A stretch of DNA of 64,000 nt from Acidobacteriota bacterium (GCA_003225495.1 QIAJ01000007.1:22167-86166); one strand, 5' to 3'. Counted from the first letter of the stretch, positions 9,385 to 18,059 are shown. The notes: generated by a model from the letters alone, not told the origin. Numbers and translations: made by a program.

Positions 9385-9404
9385 AATACAGAATAAACTG
9401 TATT
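9385..9404. promoter_or_regulatory. Palindrome AATACAG-N6-CTGTATT, site A
   Basis: Arms 9385-9391 and 9398-9404, spacer AATAAA; the symmetry extends one more base pair on each side (C...G). It lies about 145 bp upstream of the likely start of the MEDS-PAS kinase, in the short gap after the second kinase gene. The same motif recurs at 17663, 38841 and 56493. Likely a dimeric-regulator binding site; the regulator is unknown. Confidence 0.5.
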
Positions 9405-9429
9405 GACGAAACAGAATTGGCAGCTCGAG

Positions 9430-10974
9430 CTACGCTGCTGATGCGCCTGGACGGCCGCTATTTTCTTGGTTTTCTTCTGAGGTGGGGGAATTTTCGGTAT
9501 CAAAGTCGGAAGCCTCAATATCTTCAGAAAGCGGAATGGTGACGGCGAGAGTCGTTCCCCGAACGGCGGAAGTTATCTCAAACAAACCGCCTAATTCGCG
9601 GACTCGCTCGCTCATCCCAGCGAGGCCAACGCCGGTGGTTGAACCGTCCTCCCTCATGCGACGCAGGCGCTGTTCTGGAATTCCCTTGCCATCGTCACTG
9701 ATTTGAAGATGAACCTGCTCCGCGTCTACTTCCAATCTGATCGTGACCCTGGATCCGCCTGAATGCCGGTGAACATTCGTGAGCCCTTCCTGTAAGATGC
9801 GGAACAGAGTTGTTTCCACGTCGCGATCGAGCCGACCCATCTCCGGTGGAAGTTCAAGTTCAACCTGAATCTTGCTACGATCTGCGAATCCTTCACAGTA
9901 CCAGCGAGCCGCGGAAGCGAACCCAGCTTCATCGAGCAGAGGAGGGTGAAGGAGATGCGAAATCGTACGAGTCTCGGAAATACATGCTTCTACAGCATTC
10001 AAGCAATCGGACAAAAGCTCATTTTCTCGAGTCCCGTTCACCAGCGTCGATAAAAGATCAAGATTGACCTTCACGCTGACCAAATATTGGCCCAGACTAT
10101 CGTGAAGTTCGCGGGCAATTCTTCTACGCTCATCGTCTTGAAGACTCAGGATGCGGCCGCTCAGCCGTCGAGCAGCTGTCTCGGCGCGCTTGCGGAGAGT
10201 GACATCGGTGTTAATTTCGAGCCATCCGGCAAAGTCTCCGTTGCGATCCCGTAGAGTGGTCCAACGGCTGGCGACGGTAATCCGCGCGCCGTCGCGCTGA
10301 ATCTGAAGCAGTTCTCCCTGCCAGCGCTCCGTCTTTTTAATCTCTGACAAAGGGACGGGGAATTCTGTATGTAGCAGTTCATGCGTTGACCGGCCAAGGG
10401 CTTCTTCTTTTTTCCAACCGTAAAGCCGTTCCGCACCTTCATTCCAGTACGAAATTCTGTCGTTAGCGGTGCGAACGAAAATCGCATCATTGGCGAGGTC
10501 CAATAGCCGCGCTTGATAGAGGGTTTGTTCCGTTTTGCGGTGCAGTTCGGCGGTGTGCCGTTCAATCTCGTTCTGTTTTTCTTGCGCACTTTCGCGCAAG
10601 GCATGCTCGATTTCATCCCGCTTAGTTATCGAACGGCGCGTCGCTTCTCCGAAAGCAATAATGACACCTGAGAAAAGGAGAAAGGCGATCAGGCCGAATA
10701 TTTCCGATTGATCAAGAGAATTATGGCCCGGAGCGAGGATCCATAACCAAATGCCCACCCACGACGTCGCAACGGTCAGAATGGCCGGCAGCAGACCTAG
10801 ATATCGAGCTGCGAACATCAGGGTTGCAAAGATCGTTACGTAAGGAGTCCGATCGCCCAAAAACGGCGTCAACCATACGCGCACGCCGACTGCGAACACG
10901 CCAAGCAAGGCGCCGATACCGCAGCGCACAGTTGCGCTCGTCAAAAAGTGTTTGACCGAGGGGCTTCGCGCCAT
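9430..10974 (-). CDS. Membrane sensor histidine kinase (DUF4118-like TM, PAS, HisKA_3)
   Basis: 514 residues. The N-terminal ~115 residues carry three to four membrane helices resembling the DUF4118 module of KdpD-type sensors (VRVWLTPFLGDRTPY, FAARYLGLLPAI). A coiled-coil (EHALRESAQEKQNEIERHT) leads to a PAS domain (YWNEGAERLYGWKKEEALG), then HisKA_3 with phospho-His in ARELHDSLGQ, and HATPase_c (EGLTNVHRHSGGS, DDGKGIP, GVGLAGMSERV). It should autophosphorylate and donate to a NarL/LuxR-class regulator. The divergent regulator at 11245 is the natural partner, across a 270-bp gap. The MEDS kinase lies downstream on the same strand. Sensed signal unknown. Confidence 0.92.
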   Translation of the reverse strand: MARSPSVKHFLTSATVRCGIGALLGVFAVGVRVWLTPFLGDRTPYVTIFATLMFAARYLGLLPAILTVATSWVGIWLWILAPGHNSLDQSEIFGLIAFLLFSGVIIAFGEATRRSITKRDEIEHALRESAQEKQNEIERHTAELHRKTEQTLYQARLLDLANDAIFVRTANDRISYWNEGAERLYGWKKEEALGRSTHELLHTEFPVPLSEIKKTERWQGELLQIQRDGARITVASRWTTLRDRNGDFAGWLEINTDVTLRKRAETAARRLSGRILSLQDDERRRIARELHDSLGQYLVSVKVNLDLLSTLVNGTRENELLSDCLNAVEACISETRTISHLLHPPLLDEAGFASAARWYCEGFADRSKIQVELELPPEMGRLDRDVETTLFRILQEGLTNVHRHSGGSRVTIRLEVDAEQVHLQISDDGKGIPEQRLRRMREDGSTTGVGLAGMSERVRELGGLFEITSAVRGTTLAVTIPLSEDIEASDFDTENSPTSEENQENSGRPGASAA

Positions 10975-11244
10975 GTCAAGTCACCATCCTACGATCATTT
11001 CAGCGGCTCTATTGTAGGGTAAACGACATTCTTTTGGACTGCCGGATAACAAATCCCGGATTGGGCTTATTGTGACCGAAGATCCTTACCTATCTCAATG
11101 TTGACGCCAAAGGAGTGTACAGCTTTCTCAGTATGTACATCGCGACTGGCGAACATTACAAAGGACGTGGCCTTGTCGAGTCTGACTACGACTCCAATGG
11201 AAACGACTATCAAATTGCAGTGTCTCTTGTCGGGGGAGTAATCA

Positions 11245-11967
11245 TTGTCCAACCTTCGCATCCTGATCGCCGACGACCACGAAATTGTGCGGCAAGGACT
11301 CCGCTTCCTCGTGGAATCCCATGCTGGCTGGGAAGTGTGCGGCGAAGCGGTCGATGGATGGGACTCGGTTCAAAAAACTCGGGAATTGAGACCTGACGTC
11401 ATAGCGCTCGACATCGGCATGCCGAACCTGAACGGTCTCGATGCAGCCCGCGAAATTCTCAATGAGAATCCCAAGACCAAGATTCTGTTTCTGACGATTT
11501 ATGACACTGAACAAGCTGTGAAAACCGCAGTGCAGGTTGGCGCGAAGGGTTTGATCCTAAAGTCTGATGCGGCCCGTGAACTAGTGACAGCAGTCGAAGC
11601 CATTCAAAGAAATACGACTTATTTCTCTTCGCAGACCAGCCAGGCGGTATTGCGGCCCGATCTCCGCGGCCACCGCCGATCGGCGGAGAAGGAAACTCTC
11701 ACGAAGCGCGAGAGACAGGTCGTCCAGTTGCTCGCGGAAGGGAAGAGCACAAAGGAAGTTGCGTCATTGCTGGATTTGAGCGTCAAGACCGCAGAGACTC
11801 ATCGCAGCAACATTATGAGCAAGCTGGGTCTGCACTCGGTGAGCGAATTGGTCTTGTATGCAGTACGGAACAATATTGTCAAAGCGTTTGCTTCGCCAAC
11901 GGAAGGTGCTGCTGTCGATGCTGGTGAGGAAGAATCAAAGCTGCCTCCGGACCCAACCCTGGTATAA
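11245..11967 (+). CDS. NarL/FixJ-family response regulator
   Basis: 240 residues. Receiver domain (~4-120): acidic pair ADDHE, phospho-Asp in ALDIGMPNLNGLD, switch Thr in LFLTIYD, Lys in LILKSDA. GerE/LuxR helix-turn-helix (~150-212): LTKRERQVVQLLAEGKSTKEVA and SVKTAETHRSNIM. A non-conserved acidic tail follows. The start is a TTG at 11245 behind GGGGGAG, the only start that keeps the receiver intact. It diverges from two HisKA_3 kinases, which are likely partners. A close paralogue lies at 57122-57787. Confidence 0.93.
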   Translation: MSNLRILIADDHEIVRQGLRFLVESHAGWEVCGEAVDGWDSVQKTRELRPDVIALDIGMPNLNGLDAAREILNENPKTKILFLTIYDTEQAVKTAVQVGAKGLILKSDAARELVTAVEAIQRNTTYFSSQTSQAVLRPDLRGHRRSAEKETLTKRERQVVQLLAEGKSTKEVASLLDLSVKTAETHRSNIMSKLGLHSVSELVLYAVRNNIVKAFASPTEGAAVDAGEEESKLPPDPTLV

Positions 11968-12111
11968 ATACTCGCCTTCAGAGAAAAGGACTTCTACCCC
12001 ATCCTACTCCCGCGATCTAGGGCGTCTATGGGATACCAACCCGCGGCGGAAGCTCCGACACTAAAAACTGTATTTCAAATTCGCGTCATCAATATTTTGA
12101 GGAGACTTCAA

Positions 12112-12657
12112 ATGGATGGAAGAATCAGTGTATTGAGTTGCTTGCTGCTCTCAGGGATGGCGATCTCGGCTGTCGCGCAGACGGCTACGCCCTCCACACA
12201 AACAGCCTCTCCGACGCCGCAGACAGCGACGCCAGCTGGTCAGACAGCATCCCCCACACCCCAGACCGCGACGCCTCAGGCACAAACCGCGTCTCCGACG
12301 CCGCAAACAGCGACACCACCTGCAACGGCCGCGACGCCGGCACCTCAAAGCACAACTCCGAGTACCGTTCCGTGTGATCCAGCTGCAAGCGGGACGAGCA
12401 CAACCTCGAGCACGACGCCGAGCACCGCCACAAATACAACCAGCGCGGCCAACACCGGTGCGACATCGTCCACGAGCCCGACAACCAGCGCCTCGTCAAG
12501 CACATCGACCACGTCGCCAAGCAGCACGAGCGCCACCACAGCGGCCGCTACTCCGACGGGGAGCACTTCGACGAGCTCTATGCCTGGAAATCCTTGTCCG
12601 GCTCCCGGTCAGCCCATAACGCCGCAGGCAAGCTCTAACCCTAATCCCCACCGGTGA
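12112..12657 (+). CDS. Secreted low-complexity Thr/Ser/Pro/Ala protein with QTATP/QTASP repeats
   Basis: 181 residues from ATG 12112 (TTTTGAGGAGACTTCAA upstream; earlier in-frame starts lack a ribosome site). A signal peptide (LSCLLLSGMAISAVAQ) is followed by at least six near-repeats alternating QTATP and QTASPTP, then a Ser/Thr-rich segment with TTSSTTPSTATN-type sequence and two Cys (VPCDP, GNPCPAPGQ). Composition suggests an extended, extracytoplasmic linker or stalk-like protein. No enzymatic domain is visible. It is flanked by a response regulator and a stress protein, in the same orientation. Confidence 0.75.
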   Translation: MDGRISVLSCLLLSGMAISAVAQTATPSTQTASPTPQTATPAGQTASPTPQTATPQAQTASPTPQTATPPATAATPAPQSTTPSTVPCDPAASGTSTTSSTTPSTATNTTSAANTGATSSTSPTTSASSSTSTTSPSSTSATTAAATPTGSTSTSSMPGNPCPAPGQPITPQASSNPNPHR

Positions 12658-12687
12658 CGGATCTCAATTCGGGCATAAGGAGTCCGC

Positions 12688-13263
12688 ATGGCAGGAAAAA
12701 ACACCGCTGTATTCGGTATTTACCCTCAGATCGCGAATATAGAGAATGCACTTAATGAGCTGAAACAGGCGGGTTTTCGGCACGAAGACATTTCTGTTCT
12801 TTTTCCCGAGAATCTGGGTTCGAAGGAACTCACAACCGTTAAAGCCAGCAAGGCACCGGAAGGAGTCGCGGCGGGCGCAAGCTCCGGCGCTGTGGTCGGT
12901 GGAGCGCTCGGATGGCTGGCGGGAATCGGCGCATTAGCGATTCCAGGAATTGGCCCCTTCATCGCGGCCGGTCCGATTGTCGCTGCACTGGCTGGCTTGG
13001 GCGTGGGAAGCGCTGTCGGTGGAATTACAGGCGGTTTGGTGGGACTAGGCATTCCCGAGTTCGAAGCCAAGCGGTACGAAGGGCGGGTGATGAAAGGCGG
13101 GATTTTGCTCTCAGTTCATTGCGATGATTCGAAGTGGACGAAGCTGGCGAAGCAGATCCTTCAGCAAACGGGAGCGCAGGACATCGCATCCACGGGCGAG
13201 GCCACGGCCGATTACGAAAAAAGTGACCGTCCGTTGCCTGTAACCGGAACGTACGGACGCTAG
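12688..13263 (+). CDS. Glycine-zipper membrane protein, general-stress YflT/17M-like
   Basis: 191 residues. An N-terminal alpha/beta part (AVFGIYPQIANIENALNEL, FRHEDISVLFPEN) resembles the general stress protein 17M/YflT-like fold. A long Gly/Ala hydrophobic hairpin (GAVVGGALGWLAGIGALAIPG, AALAGLGVGSAVGGITGGLVG) would insert in a membrane, followed by a second alpha/beta strand set (GGILLSVHCDD) and a polar tail. AAGGAG precedes ATG by 8 nt. Similar proteins are induced by general stress; the molecular role is unknown. Confidence 0.8.
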   Translation: MAGKNTAVFGIYPQIANIENALNELKQAGFRHEDISVLFPENLGSKELTTVKASKAPEGVAAGASSGAVVGGALGWLAGIGALAIPGIGPFIAAGPIVAALAGLGVGSAVGGITGGLVGLGIPEFEAKRYEGRVMKGGILLSVHCDDSKWTKLAKQILQQTGAQDIASTGEATADYEKSDRPLPVTGTYGR

Positions 13264-13410
13264 GTTCAATTCCCCACAACGCTGGTGGGCGGTTGGGCCT
13301 TCGGCTTTTTCTCTTCTCTTTGAGGATAGTAAAAGTTGAAGGCCTTTTGTTTTGCCCTAATACCAGGTTCGAGCGGGGAGTTAAGGAGTTCTGAAGAGGA
13401 AGCTGAAGAA

Positions 13411-13449
13411 AAGAAAAAAGGGGCGAAAGAGAAAAAACTCTTTTGCCCC
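13411..13449 (-). terminator. Rho-independent terminator of the BON-domain gene
   Basis: A 12-bp stem (13420-13431 with 13438-13449, one G-T pair), 6-nt loop, followed on the minus strand by TTTTTTCTTTTC. It begins 9 bp beyond the stop of the BON gene. Confidence 0.8.
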
Positions 13450-13457
13450 GGTCATTC

Positions 13458-13979
13458 CTACCGCCTTACGTCGAGTTCGTTCAGGACCTGCTGAACATTG
13501 GGCACGTTCTGCGCAAGCTGTTCGGCTTCTTTCCGCTGCGAGGCAGTTTTCACAGTGCCCTTTAGCTTGAGAACGCCATTCTTTGCGTCGAACCGGATGT
13601 GTTCCTTGTCCAGTCCTTTGGAGACAAGGGCGGCCTTGAAATTATTCTCGATGCCGTCGTCGAGATTCGAAGCGACCTTCTTGGCCTCCGATTCCTGACC
13701 CACGGGTTGGACGCTAACCTCGTTCACGACGATCCGGGTTCCAGCGTTGGCCTTCGCGACATCGGCTGCATTCTGCTTGGCATCTTCAGAGTGCAGTGTG
13801 CCTCCCAGCGTGATCGTGTTCTTGTCGGTATCCTCGCTGACCGTTACGTCCTTCAAATCCGCTTGCTCGAGAGCGGTCTTGACGGAATCCTTATACGTGC
13901 GATCCGGCTGTTTCGAGCATGCGCTCGCAGCCAGGAAGAGGGTAATGGCAACGGCTACTGTCATAACTTTCAATTTCAT
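13458..13979 (-). CDS. BON-domain lipoprotein (OsmY-like)
   Basis: 173 residues. The signal peptide ends in a lipobox (FLAASACSK, Cys acylated). Two BON modules follow: ~28-95 (VKTALEQADLKDVTVSEDTDKN) and ~108-170 (GLDKEHIRFDAKNGVLKLKG, NVPNVQQVLNELDV). BON domains bind phospholipid or outer-membrane surfaces; OsmY-type proteins protect the periplasm under osmotic stress. ATG 13979 is chosen over the longer frame because TTCTGGAGGATAGAGCC precedes it and the signal peptide starts there. Single-gene transcript with its own terminator. Confidence 0.9.
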   Translation of the reverse strand: MKLKVMTVAVAITLFLAASACSKQPDRTYKDSVKTALEQADLKDVTVSEDTDKNTITLGGTLHSEDAKQNAADVAKANAGTRIVVNEVSVQPVGQESEAKKVASNLDDGIENNFKAALVSKGLDKEHIRFDAKNGVLKLKGTVKTASQRKEAEQLAQNVPNVQQVLNELDVRR

Positions 13980-14516
13980 GGCTCTATCCTCCAGAAAACG
14001 TTCCGTTTGTGTAAGACACACATCATGAAAACGATATGCGTTGGCGTTCCATTGAGCGATCCATCGTATGCTGCACTGCCTCTGGGGACGATGCTGGAAA
14101 CGAACTAGAGATGACCCTGTAGTTTCTCGGTGAGAGATTCGATGTTTCAATGCACAACAGTGAGTTGGCAGGGAGAAGATGCGTGACTCTCCTGGCGCCG
14201 TTCCGCTTCGGACGAGTCTAGGACAGGGAAACGGCAAAAACCTTGTGCCGCGTCTTCCCACTGCCCACTGCCGGACGTTTGAAAGCCTAAACGCGCGGCG
14301 CGCCGTCTCTCATCGGGTCGTTCGTATATATCGCGCAATTTCTGGCTGTATCAGGTTGCTTTCCATTGACGGGAGGGGGAGTTATTTCATCATTGGCGGA
14401 TACCGTACCTCAAATCCCTTAAAACAACTTACTTCCAACGATATTCACGGCTGCACAAACCTGCAGAGGTTAGACCTTCTCCGTTCGTTTGCATCTCAGT
14501 GGTCGTGGAGATTAAA
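13980..14516. other. Long intergenic region, no supported gene
   Basis: About 540 bp between the divergent BON-lipoprotein and Crp/Fnr genes. Open frames here lack ribosome sites and recognisable protein features. It should hold both promoters; I could not assign one with confidence. Confidence 0.5.
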
Positions 14517-15287
14517 TTGTCGACCCTTCCCCAACGACCGGGAACCGGAGAAGCTGAGCTTTTCTTGGCTGGCGAGCGAACCAATGGCGAGGGTAAGCCA
14601 GTCGGCAATCGCATTCTTTTGGGTCTTCCGGAATCCGAATATCGATCAATGCGTCCTTTCTTGAGTTTCGTGCAGATGCCTCACCATGCCAGCTTGCACG
14701 AGCCCGGCGAAAAGATTGAATTTGCCTACTTCCCAAACAGGGGTCTGGTCTCCCTCGTGGTGGCGATGAAAGAGGGGAAGACCGTCGAAGTTGGTGTTGT
14801 GGGGAGCGAAGGCTTAATTGGAACCGCAGCTGCCGTCGGTTTGAATCGAAGTCCACACCGCGCGGTTGTCCAGATCGCTGGCGACGGCCACCGTATTCGC
14901 ACCGACGCTTTGCGGAACCTGCTACCGACGATGCCGGAACTCCAATTCAGTGCGAGCCGTCATGCTGTCATCCAGGGCATGCAGGCAGCGCAGTCGGCTG
15001 CTTGCAACCGGCTGCACGGAATTGAGCAACGCCTAGCGCGGTGGCTGTTAATCATGCAGGACCGCGTGGACGAGGGCTTGCTTCGAATCACTCACGATTT
15101 CCTCGCGACCATGCTAGGGACTGACCGGCCAAGCGTCAGCCTCGCCGCGGGCATCCTCCAGAAGAAGGGGACGATCGAATATACCCGCGGTGCGGTGAGA
15201 GTCCTCAATCGCAAGAAACTGGAAGAATGCGCCTGCGAGTGCTATGCGGTGATGCAGCACTTCAACGGTCCGTTAGGACTTAAGTAA
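14517..15287 (+). CDS. Crp/Fnr-family transcriptional regulator
   Basis: About 256 residues. A cyclic-nucleotide-binding-like beta roll (~40-150: LHEPGEKIEFAYFPNRGLVSL, VVGSEGLIG) and a C-terminal winged HTH (~185-250: LRITHDFLATMLGTDRPSVS, GTIEYTRGAVRVLNRKKLEE). The FYFP-type loop lacks the Arg/Ser pair of cAMP-binding CRP and there is no N-terminal Cys cluster of FNR, so the ligand is unknown. Starts: TTG 14517 has GGAG 7 nt upstream and is preferred; GTG 14499 is an in-frame alternative. Monocistronic. Confidence 0.9.
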   Translation: MSTLPQRPGTGEAELFLAGERTNGEGKPVGNRILLGLPESEYRSMRPFLSFVQMPHHASLHEPGEKIEFAYFPNRGLVSLVVAMKEGKTVEVGVVGSEGLIGTAAAVGLNRSPHRAVVQIAGDGHRIRTDALRNLLPTMPELQFSASRHAVIQGMQAAQSAACNRLHGIEQRLARWLLIMQDRVDEGLLRITHDFLATMLGTDRPSVSLAAGILQKKGTIEYTRGAVRVLNRKKLEECACECYAVMQHFNGPLGLK

Positions 15288-15437
15288 ACTCGATCGCATT
15301 GCGCGTGTGCGGCAAGTTTTAAACTCAGAAATCTTACCCCAAAAGTGATGTCGAACTACAGCTTGGACCCGATGGTGCCCTCGTCTTGCCGCGTTATGCT
15401 GAATCGGGCGAGATGAAGGAGCCTGCAAGGAGGCGAG

Positions 15438-15611
15438 ATGCTTTATTGGGCGGCGGTGTTTTTAGTGATTGCATTGATCGCAGCGTTTCTGGGCTTCGCC
15501 GGAGTGGCAACTGCAGCGGCGGGTATCGCGAAAATTCTGTTCTACGTGTTCCTGGTCGTCTTCTTGGTGACCTTGATCATGGGTGTGAGCCGGCGCGGCA
15601 CAAGAGTCTAA
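15438..15611 (+). CDS. DUF1328 family small membrane protein (57 aa)
   Basis: [19 protein letters not shown] begins a protein of two membrane helices separated by [12 protein letters not shown] and ending VSRRGTRV, which matches the DUF1328/YtjA family in length and pattern. AAGGAGGCGAG directly precedes ATG. Function is unknown; family members are often stress-induced. The stop is 8 bp before the next ATG, so it is co-transcribed with the glycine-zipper protein downstream. Confidence 0.9.
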   Translation: MLYWAAVFLVIALIAAFLGFAGVATAAAGIAKILFYVFLVVFLVTLIMGVSRRGTRV

Positions 15612-15619
15612 AGGATGCC

Positions 15620-16291
15620 ATGAGAATGCTTCAAATCTTGTGCCTGTCGCTGGCGGCTGCCTTACCGCTGTCCGCGCAGGACACAACTCCCCCACCAAAT
15701 GACACTGGCAAGGATCACCCGCAAGTTGGCGAACGGCCGGCTGAAACCAACGACACGCTTGCGCCGATGGTGGTGCCAGTTGGAGCTGAGATCGTCGTCC
15801 GTACAAACGAAGCGATCGATTCCACAACTGCTAGTGAGGGCCAATTTTTCTCGGGAACGGTGCAGGAGCCGGTAATCAATTCCGACGGTCAGGTATTGAT
15901 TCCGAAGGGCTCGGATGTGAACCTGGTAGTTCGACGTGAATCGACGGGTGGGTCGACGGGCAGCCCGGAACTGGCGCTGGGCCTAGATTCCATCACAATC
16001 CGCGGACATCGCTATTTTGTAAATACCGATGCGGTTGAACATGGCAACGATCAGGGAATTGGGAAGAACCGCCGTACCGGAAAGTACGTCGGGGGCGGCG
16101 CGGTGCTGGGAACCCTCCTGGGCGCGATCGCAGGCGGGGGCAAGGGTGCCGCGATCGGAGCCGCCGTGGGTGCGGCTGCCGGAGGAACCGCGCAGGTTCT
16201 GACGAGAGGAAAGGAAGTTCGGATCCCAGCCGAGACAACCCTGAAGTTCCGATTGGACGATGCTCTGAGTCTCAGAGCATCGGATCGTTAA
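15620..16291 (+). CDS. Exported glycine-zipper protein
   Basis: 223 residues from ATG 15620 (AAAGGATGCC upstream). Signal peptide (LQILCLSLAAALPLSAQ), a beta-rich region (VPVGAEIVVRTNEAIDSTT, LIPKGSDVNLVVRR) and a glycine zipper near residues 150-185 (GGGAVLGTLLGAIAGGGKG, AAIGAAVGAAAGG), then IPAETTLKFRLDDAL. The N- and C-terminal beta segments resemble the conserved parts of periplasmic TrbI/VirB10-like beta barrels, but no conjugation gene is near and I do not claim that function. It follows DUF1328 in a two-gene operon that ends at a clear terminator. Confidence 0.8.
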   Translation: MRMLQILCLSLAAALPLSAQDTTPPPNDTGKDHPQVGERPAETNDTLAPMVVPVGAEIVVRTNEAIDSTTASEGQFFSGTVQEPVINSDGQVLIPKGSDVNLVVRRESTGGSTGSPELALGLDSITIRGHRYFVNTDAVEHGNDQGIGKNRRTGKYVGGGAVLGTLLGAIAGGGKGAAIGAAVGAAAGGTAQVLTRGKEVRIPAETTLKFRLDDALSLRASDR

Positions 16292-16318
16292 AATCTCTCC
16301 TTGGCGAACAAAACTGAT

Positions 16319-16350
16319 AAGGCGCTTCTTAACCGGAGCGCCTCTTTTTT
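16319..16350 (+). terminator. Rho-independent terminator after the glycine-zipper gene
   Basis: Stem AGGCGCT (from 16320) with AGCGCCT (to 16343), 10-12 nt loop, followed by CTTTTTT. Confidence 0.75.
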
Positions 16351-16495
16351 GCCAAAGAGTCTTTTGAGCAGAGCCGCCGCTTGCCGCGTCTCCCAAGAGG
16401 CATGACCACTGCCCATCACGGAGGCAGGTCCACCTTTTCTCGATGGCTTGCTCGATTCTGCATGGGAACTGACAAAGACGCTCTAGAAGTGTCCG

Positions 16496-16536
16496 TCAGG
16501 GCTCCAGATAATGGCTGGGGAAATCTGGAGCCCTGA
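16496..16536. repeat. 14-bp inverted repeat downstream of the DUF5818-like gene
   Basis: Arms 16496-16509 (TCAGGGCTCCAGAT) and 16523-16536 are perfectly complementary, loop 13 nt. It lies 25 bp past the stop of the minus-strand gene but has no T-tract, so it may be an RNA-stabilising or weak terminator hairpin. Confidence 0.5.
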
Positions 16537-16561
16537 TGGAGTGGGCGCGGCCCGAGGGATA

Positions 16562-17077
16562 CTACTTGTGGTTGGGATTCGGCTTGCTGTTGTTATCAGT
16601 CTCTTTATCTTTCGTCTTTCCCTTGTCCCCGCTGCAGGTCTCTGAAACCATGTCGATTTTGGAAACCATGAACTGCTGGCCGGACGAGGCCGACATACCA
16701 CTATTGGAAGCGGTTGCTGACGGAGTATCCGATCCGCTGCCATAGGTTCCATGAACAGTCACCGTGTGACCAACATGCGAGGCCAAATCGGCCGAGCCTG
16801 CCAATGCTACATCCTTGCCATGCTTATCTTGCAGGACGTACTTGCCGCCCTCTGATTGAATGCAGCCCTTCAGTTTCTTCTCGCCCCTGGTCTCGCTGGC
16901 AGCCGTGTTCTGGTTTCCTGTGTTGCTCATATCGCCAGAAGTTGAGGGAGTAGTTGAAGGCTGAGTTGACGGGTTGGTACCTTGCGGCATGGTTTGTTGA
17001 CTGCCCGGCGTGGTCTGGGCAACTGCTGCTAGTCCAAACACCAAGGCAAAGACAGTTGCGATAACAATGTTTCTCAT
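16562..17077 (-). CDS. Secreted DUF5818-like protein
   Basis: 171 residues. Signal peptide (NIVIATVFALVFGLAAVAQ), a Thr/Ser/Pro/Gln linker (~22-65), then a small beta domain: LKGCIQSEGGKYVLQDKHG, LAGSADLASHVGHTVTVHG, a Ser-rich insert, and FMVSKIDMVSETCSG. Two Cys (GCI and ETC) bracket the domain and may pair. The charged tail is KDKETDNNSKPNPNHK. The same GC...Y.L.D...L.GS...VGH.V.V.G...VS...V...CS pattern is present in the LPXTG protein at 22712. AGTGAGGAGCC precedes the ATG. Function unknown. Confidence 0.8.
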   Translation of the reverse strand: MRNIVIATVFALVFGLAAVAQTTPGSQQTMPQGTNPSTQPSTTPSTSGDMSNTGNQNTAASETRGEKKLKGCIQSEGGKYVLQDKHGKDVALAGSADLASHVGHTVTVHGTYGSGSDTPSATASNSGMSASSGQQFMVSKIDMVSETCSGDKGKTKDKETDNNSKPNPNHK

Positions 17078-17094
17078 CAGTATTGGCTCCTCAC

Positions 17095-17514
17095 TTAGTG
17101 ATTAGACGAGGGCGTGAAAATCGATAGGGGCTCGAGCACATGCGCCGCGTTCTTGAGTGCGAGCCGCTCAATGGTATTGAGAAGCTCCCGTCGAGGACTG
17201 CCCTTCGCGCAAACTGCGTCCACCGAGTGATGTGCAGTGGAGGGTATGCTCGTGCTTCCGGAGTGCAAAATCACGGGGAACATCGGATAACGGTCCTTGA
17301 TCAGGGAAGCCAGCATCCCGCCATCCATTTCTGGCATGTCATAGTCCAGAATCGCCAGGTCAGCTTCGCCCGACGAGACAAGTTGTAAAGCCTCTGCTGG
17401 AGATGAAGTTGCCAGGATCTGAAATCCCAGTTGTTCAAACCCGGATTTGTAAAGCGAAAGCAGCATGCTGGAATCGTCCACCCAGAGTATCCGGCGGCAG
17501 GCCCAGGGCAGCAT
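17095..17514 (-). CDS. REC-only response regulator
   Basis: 139 residues from ATG 17514, which has GGGAGTTA immediately upstream; the longer frame to 17607 has no ribosome site. Receiver features: RRILWVDDSSM (acidic pocket), phospho-Asp in LAILDYDMPEMDGGM, Ser in VILHSGSTS and Lys in AVCAKGSPR. There is no output domain, so it should work as a phosphate shuttle or protein-interaction switch. It lies 17 bp downstream of the stop-to-start side of the DUF5818-like gene on the same strand and has a palindrome (17663-17682) upstream. Confidence 0.85.
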   Translation of the reverse strand: MLPWACRRILWVDDSSMLLSLYKSGFEQLGFQILATSSPAEALQLVSSGEADLAILDYDMPEMDGGMLASLIKDRYPMFPVILHSGSTSIPSTAHHSVDAVCAKGSPRRELLNTIERLALKNAAHVLEPLSIFTPSSNH

Positions 17515-17662
17515 TAACTCCCGACTGCCTAAGGCTCGGACCTGCGATCCACCAATAGGGATGCCGGGTGAGATCTCCGCGGCGGTAGTCGGCTGATATT
17601 GGTCCATGAACTTTAAATCTTTCGCTCCCGCTATAACTTAGGCTGAAGCCCCTAGAGCGAAC

Positions 17663-17682
17663 AATGCAGGGAATCCTGTATT
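17663..17682. promoter_or_regulatory. Palindrome AATGCAG-N6-CTGTATT, site B
   Basis: Arms 17663-17669 and 17676-17682, spacer GGAATC, one mismatch from perfect symmetry. It is about 150 bp upstream of the REC-only gene. Confidence 0.45.
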
Positions 17683-17755
17683 TTTCGCGTGTAATCCGTG
17701 AGCGACCAATATCAAATCGCCCGACAGTGGGGCTCCGCTCCATGCGCAAGGGAAA

Positions 17756-17908
17756 CTACAGACGACCTGTCAACAACAGGACCACCACGATCAGGACGAT
17801 CAACCCTAGGCCACCGCTCGGGTAGTATCCCCATCCGCTGCTGTAAGGCCAGGTGGGCAGGGCACCGATTAACAGCAACACCAGGATAATGATCAGAATC
17901 GTCGACAT
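17756..17908 (-). CDS. DUF3309 family small membrane protein (50 aa)
   Basis: MSTILIIILVLLLIGALPTW, then PYSSGWGYYPSGGLG and a second hydrophobic helix ending LLLTGRL: exactly the length and layout of DUF3309 proteins. TAGGAGGAAATAC precedes the ATG. Two short helices with an aromatic Gly/Tyr/Ser loop predict an inner-membrane hairpin. Function unknown. Confidence 0.9.
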   Translation of the reverse strand: MSTILIIILVLLLIGALPTWPYSSGWGYYPSGGLGLIVLIVVVLLLTGRL

Positions 17909-18059
17909 GTATTTCCTCCTAACGTTTACTAGCCTATTGGTGCAAGCGGATCTTCAGATGCGAGGAGAGCATGAACGTATGTCCTGAGTGACGAGGCATG
18001 TTTCGCGTAGGAGGCTCGGGTGAAGACTGTAAAGCAGCATGGCGGTTCGGAGCTAACTG

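Noticed and set aside
11115-11396. A 93-codon plus-strand frame overlapping the start of the regulator at 11245
   Set aside because: It overlaps the receiver domain in another frame and has no ribosome site.
13264-13330. Possible terminator GGGCCTTCGGC with T-tract after the YflT-like gene
   Set aside because: The stem is only about 3-4 bp; too weak to call.
14147-14664. Several short frames in the gap before the Crp/Fnr gene
   Set aside because: No ribosome sites, hydrophobic cores or family features; treated as intergenic.
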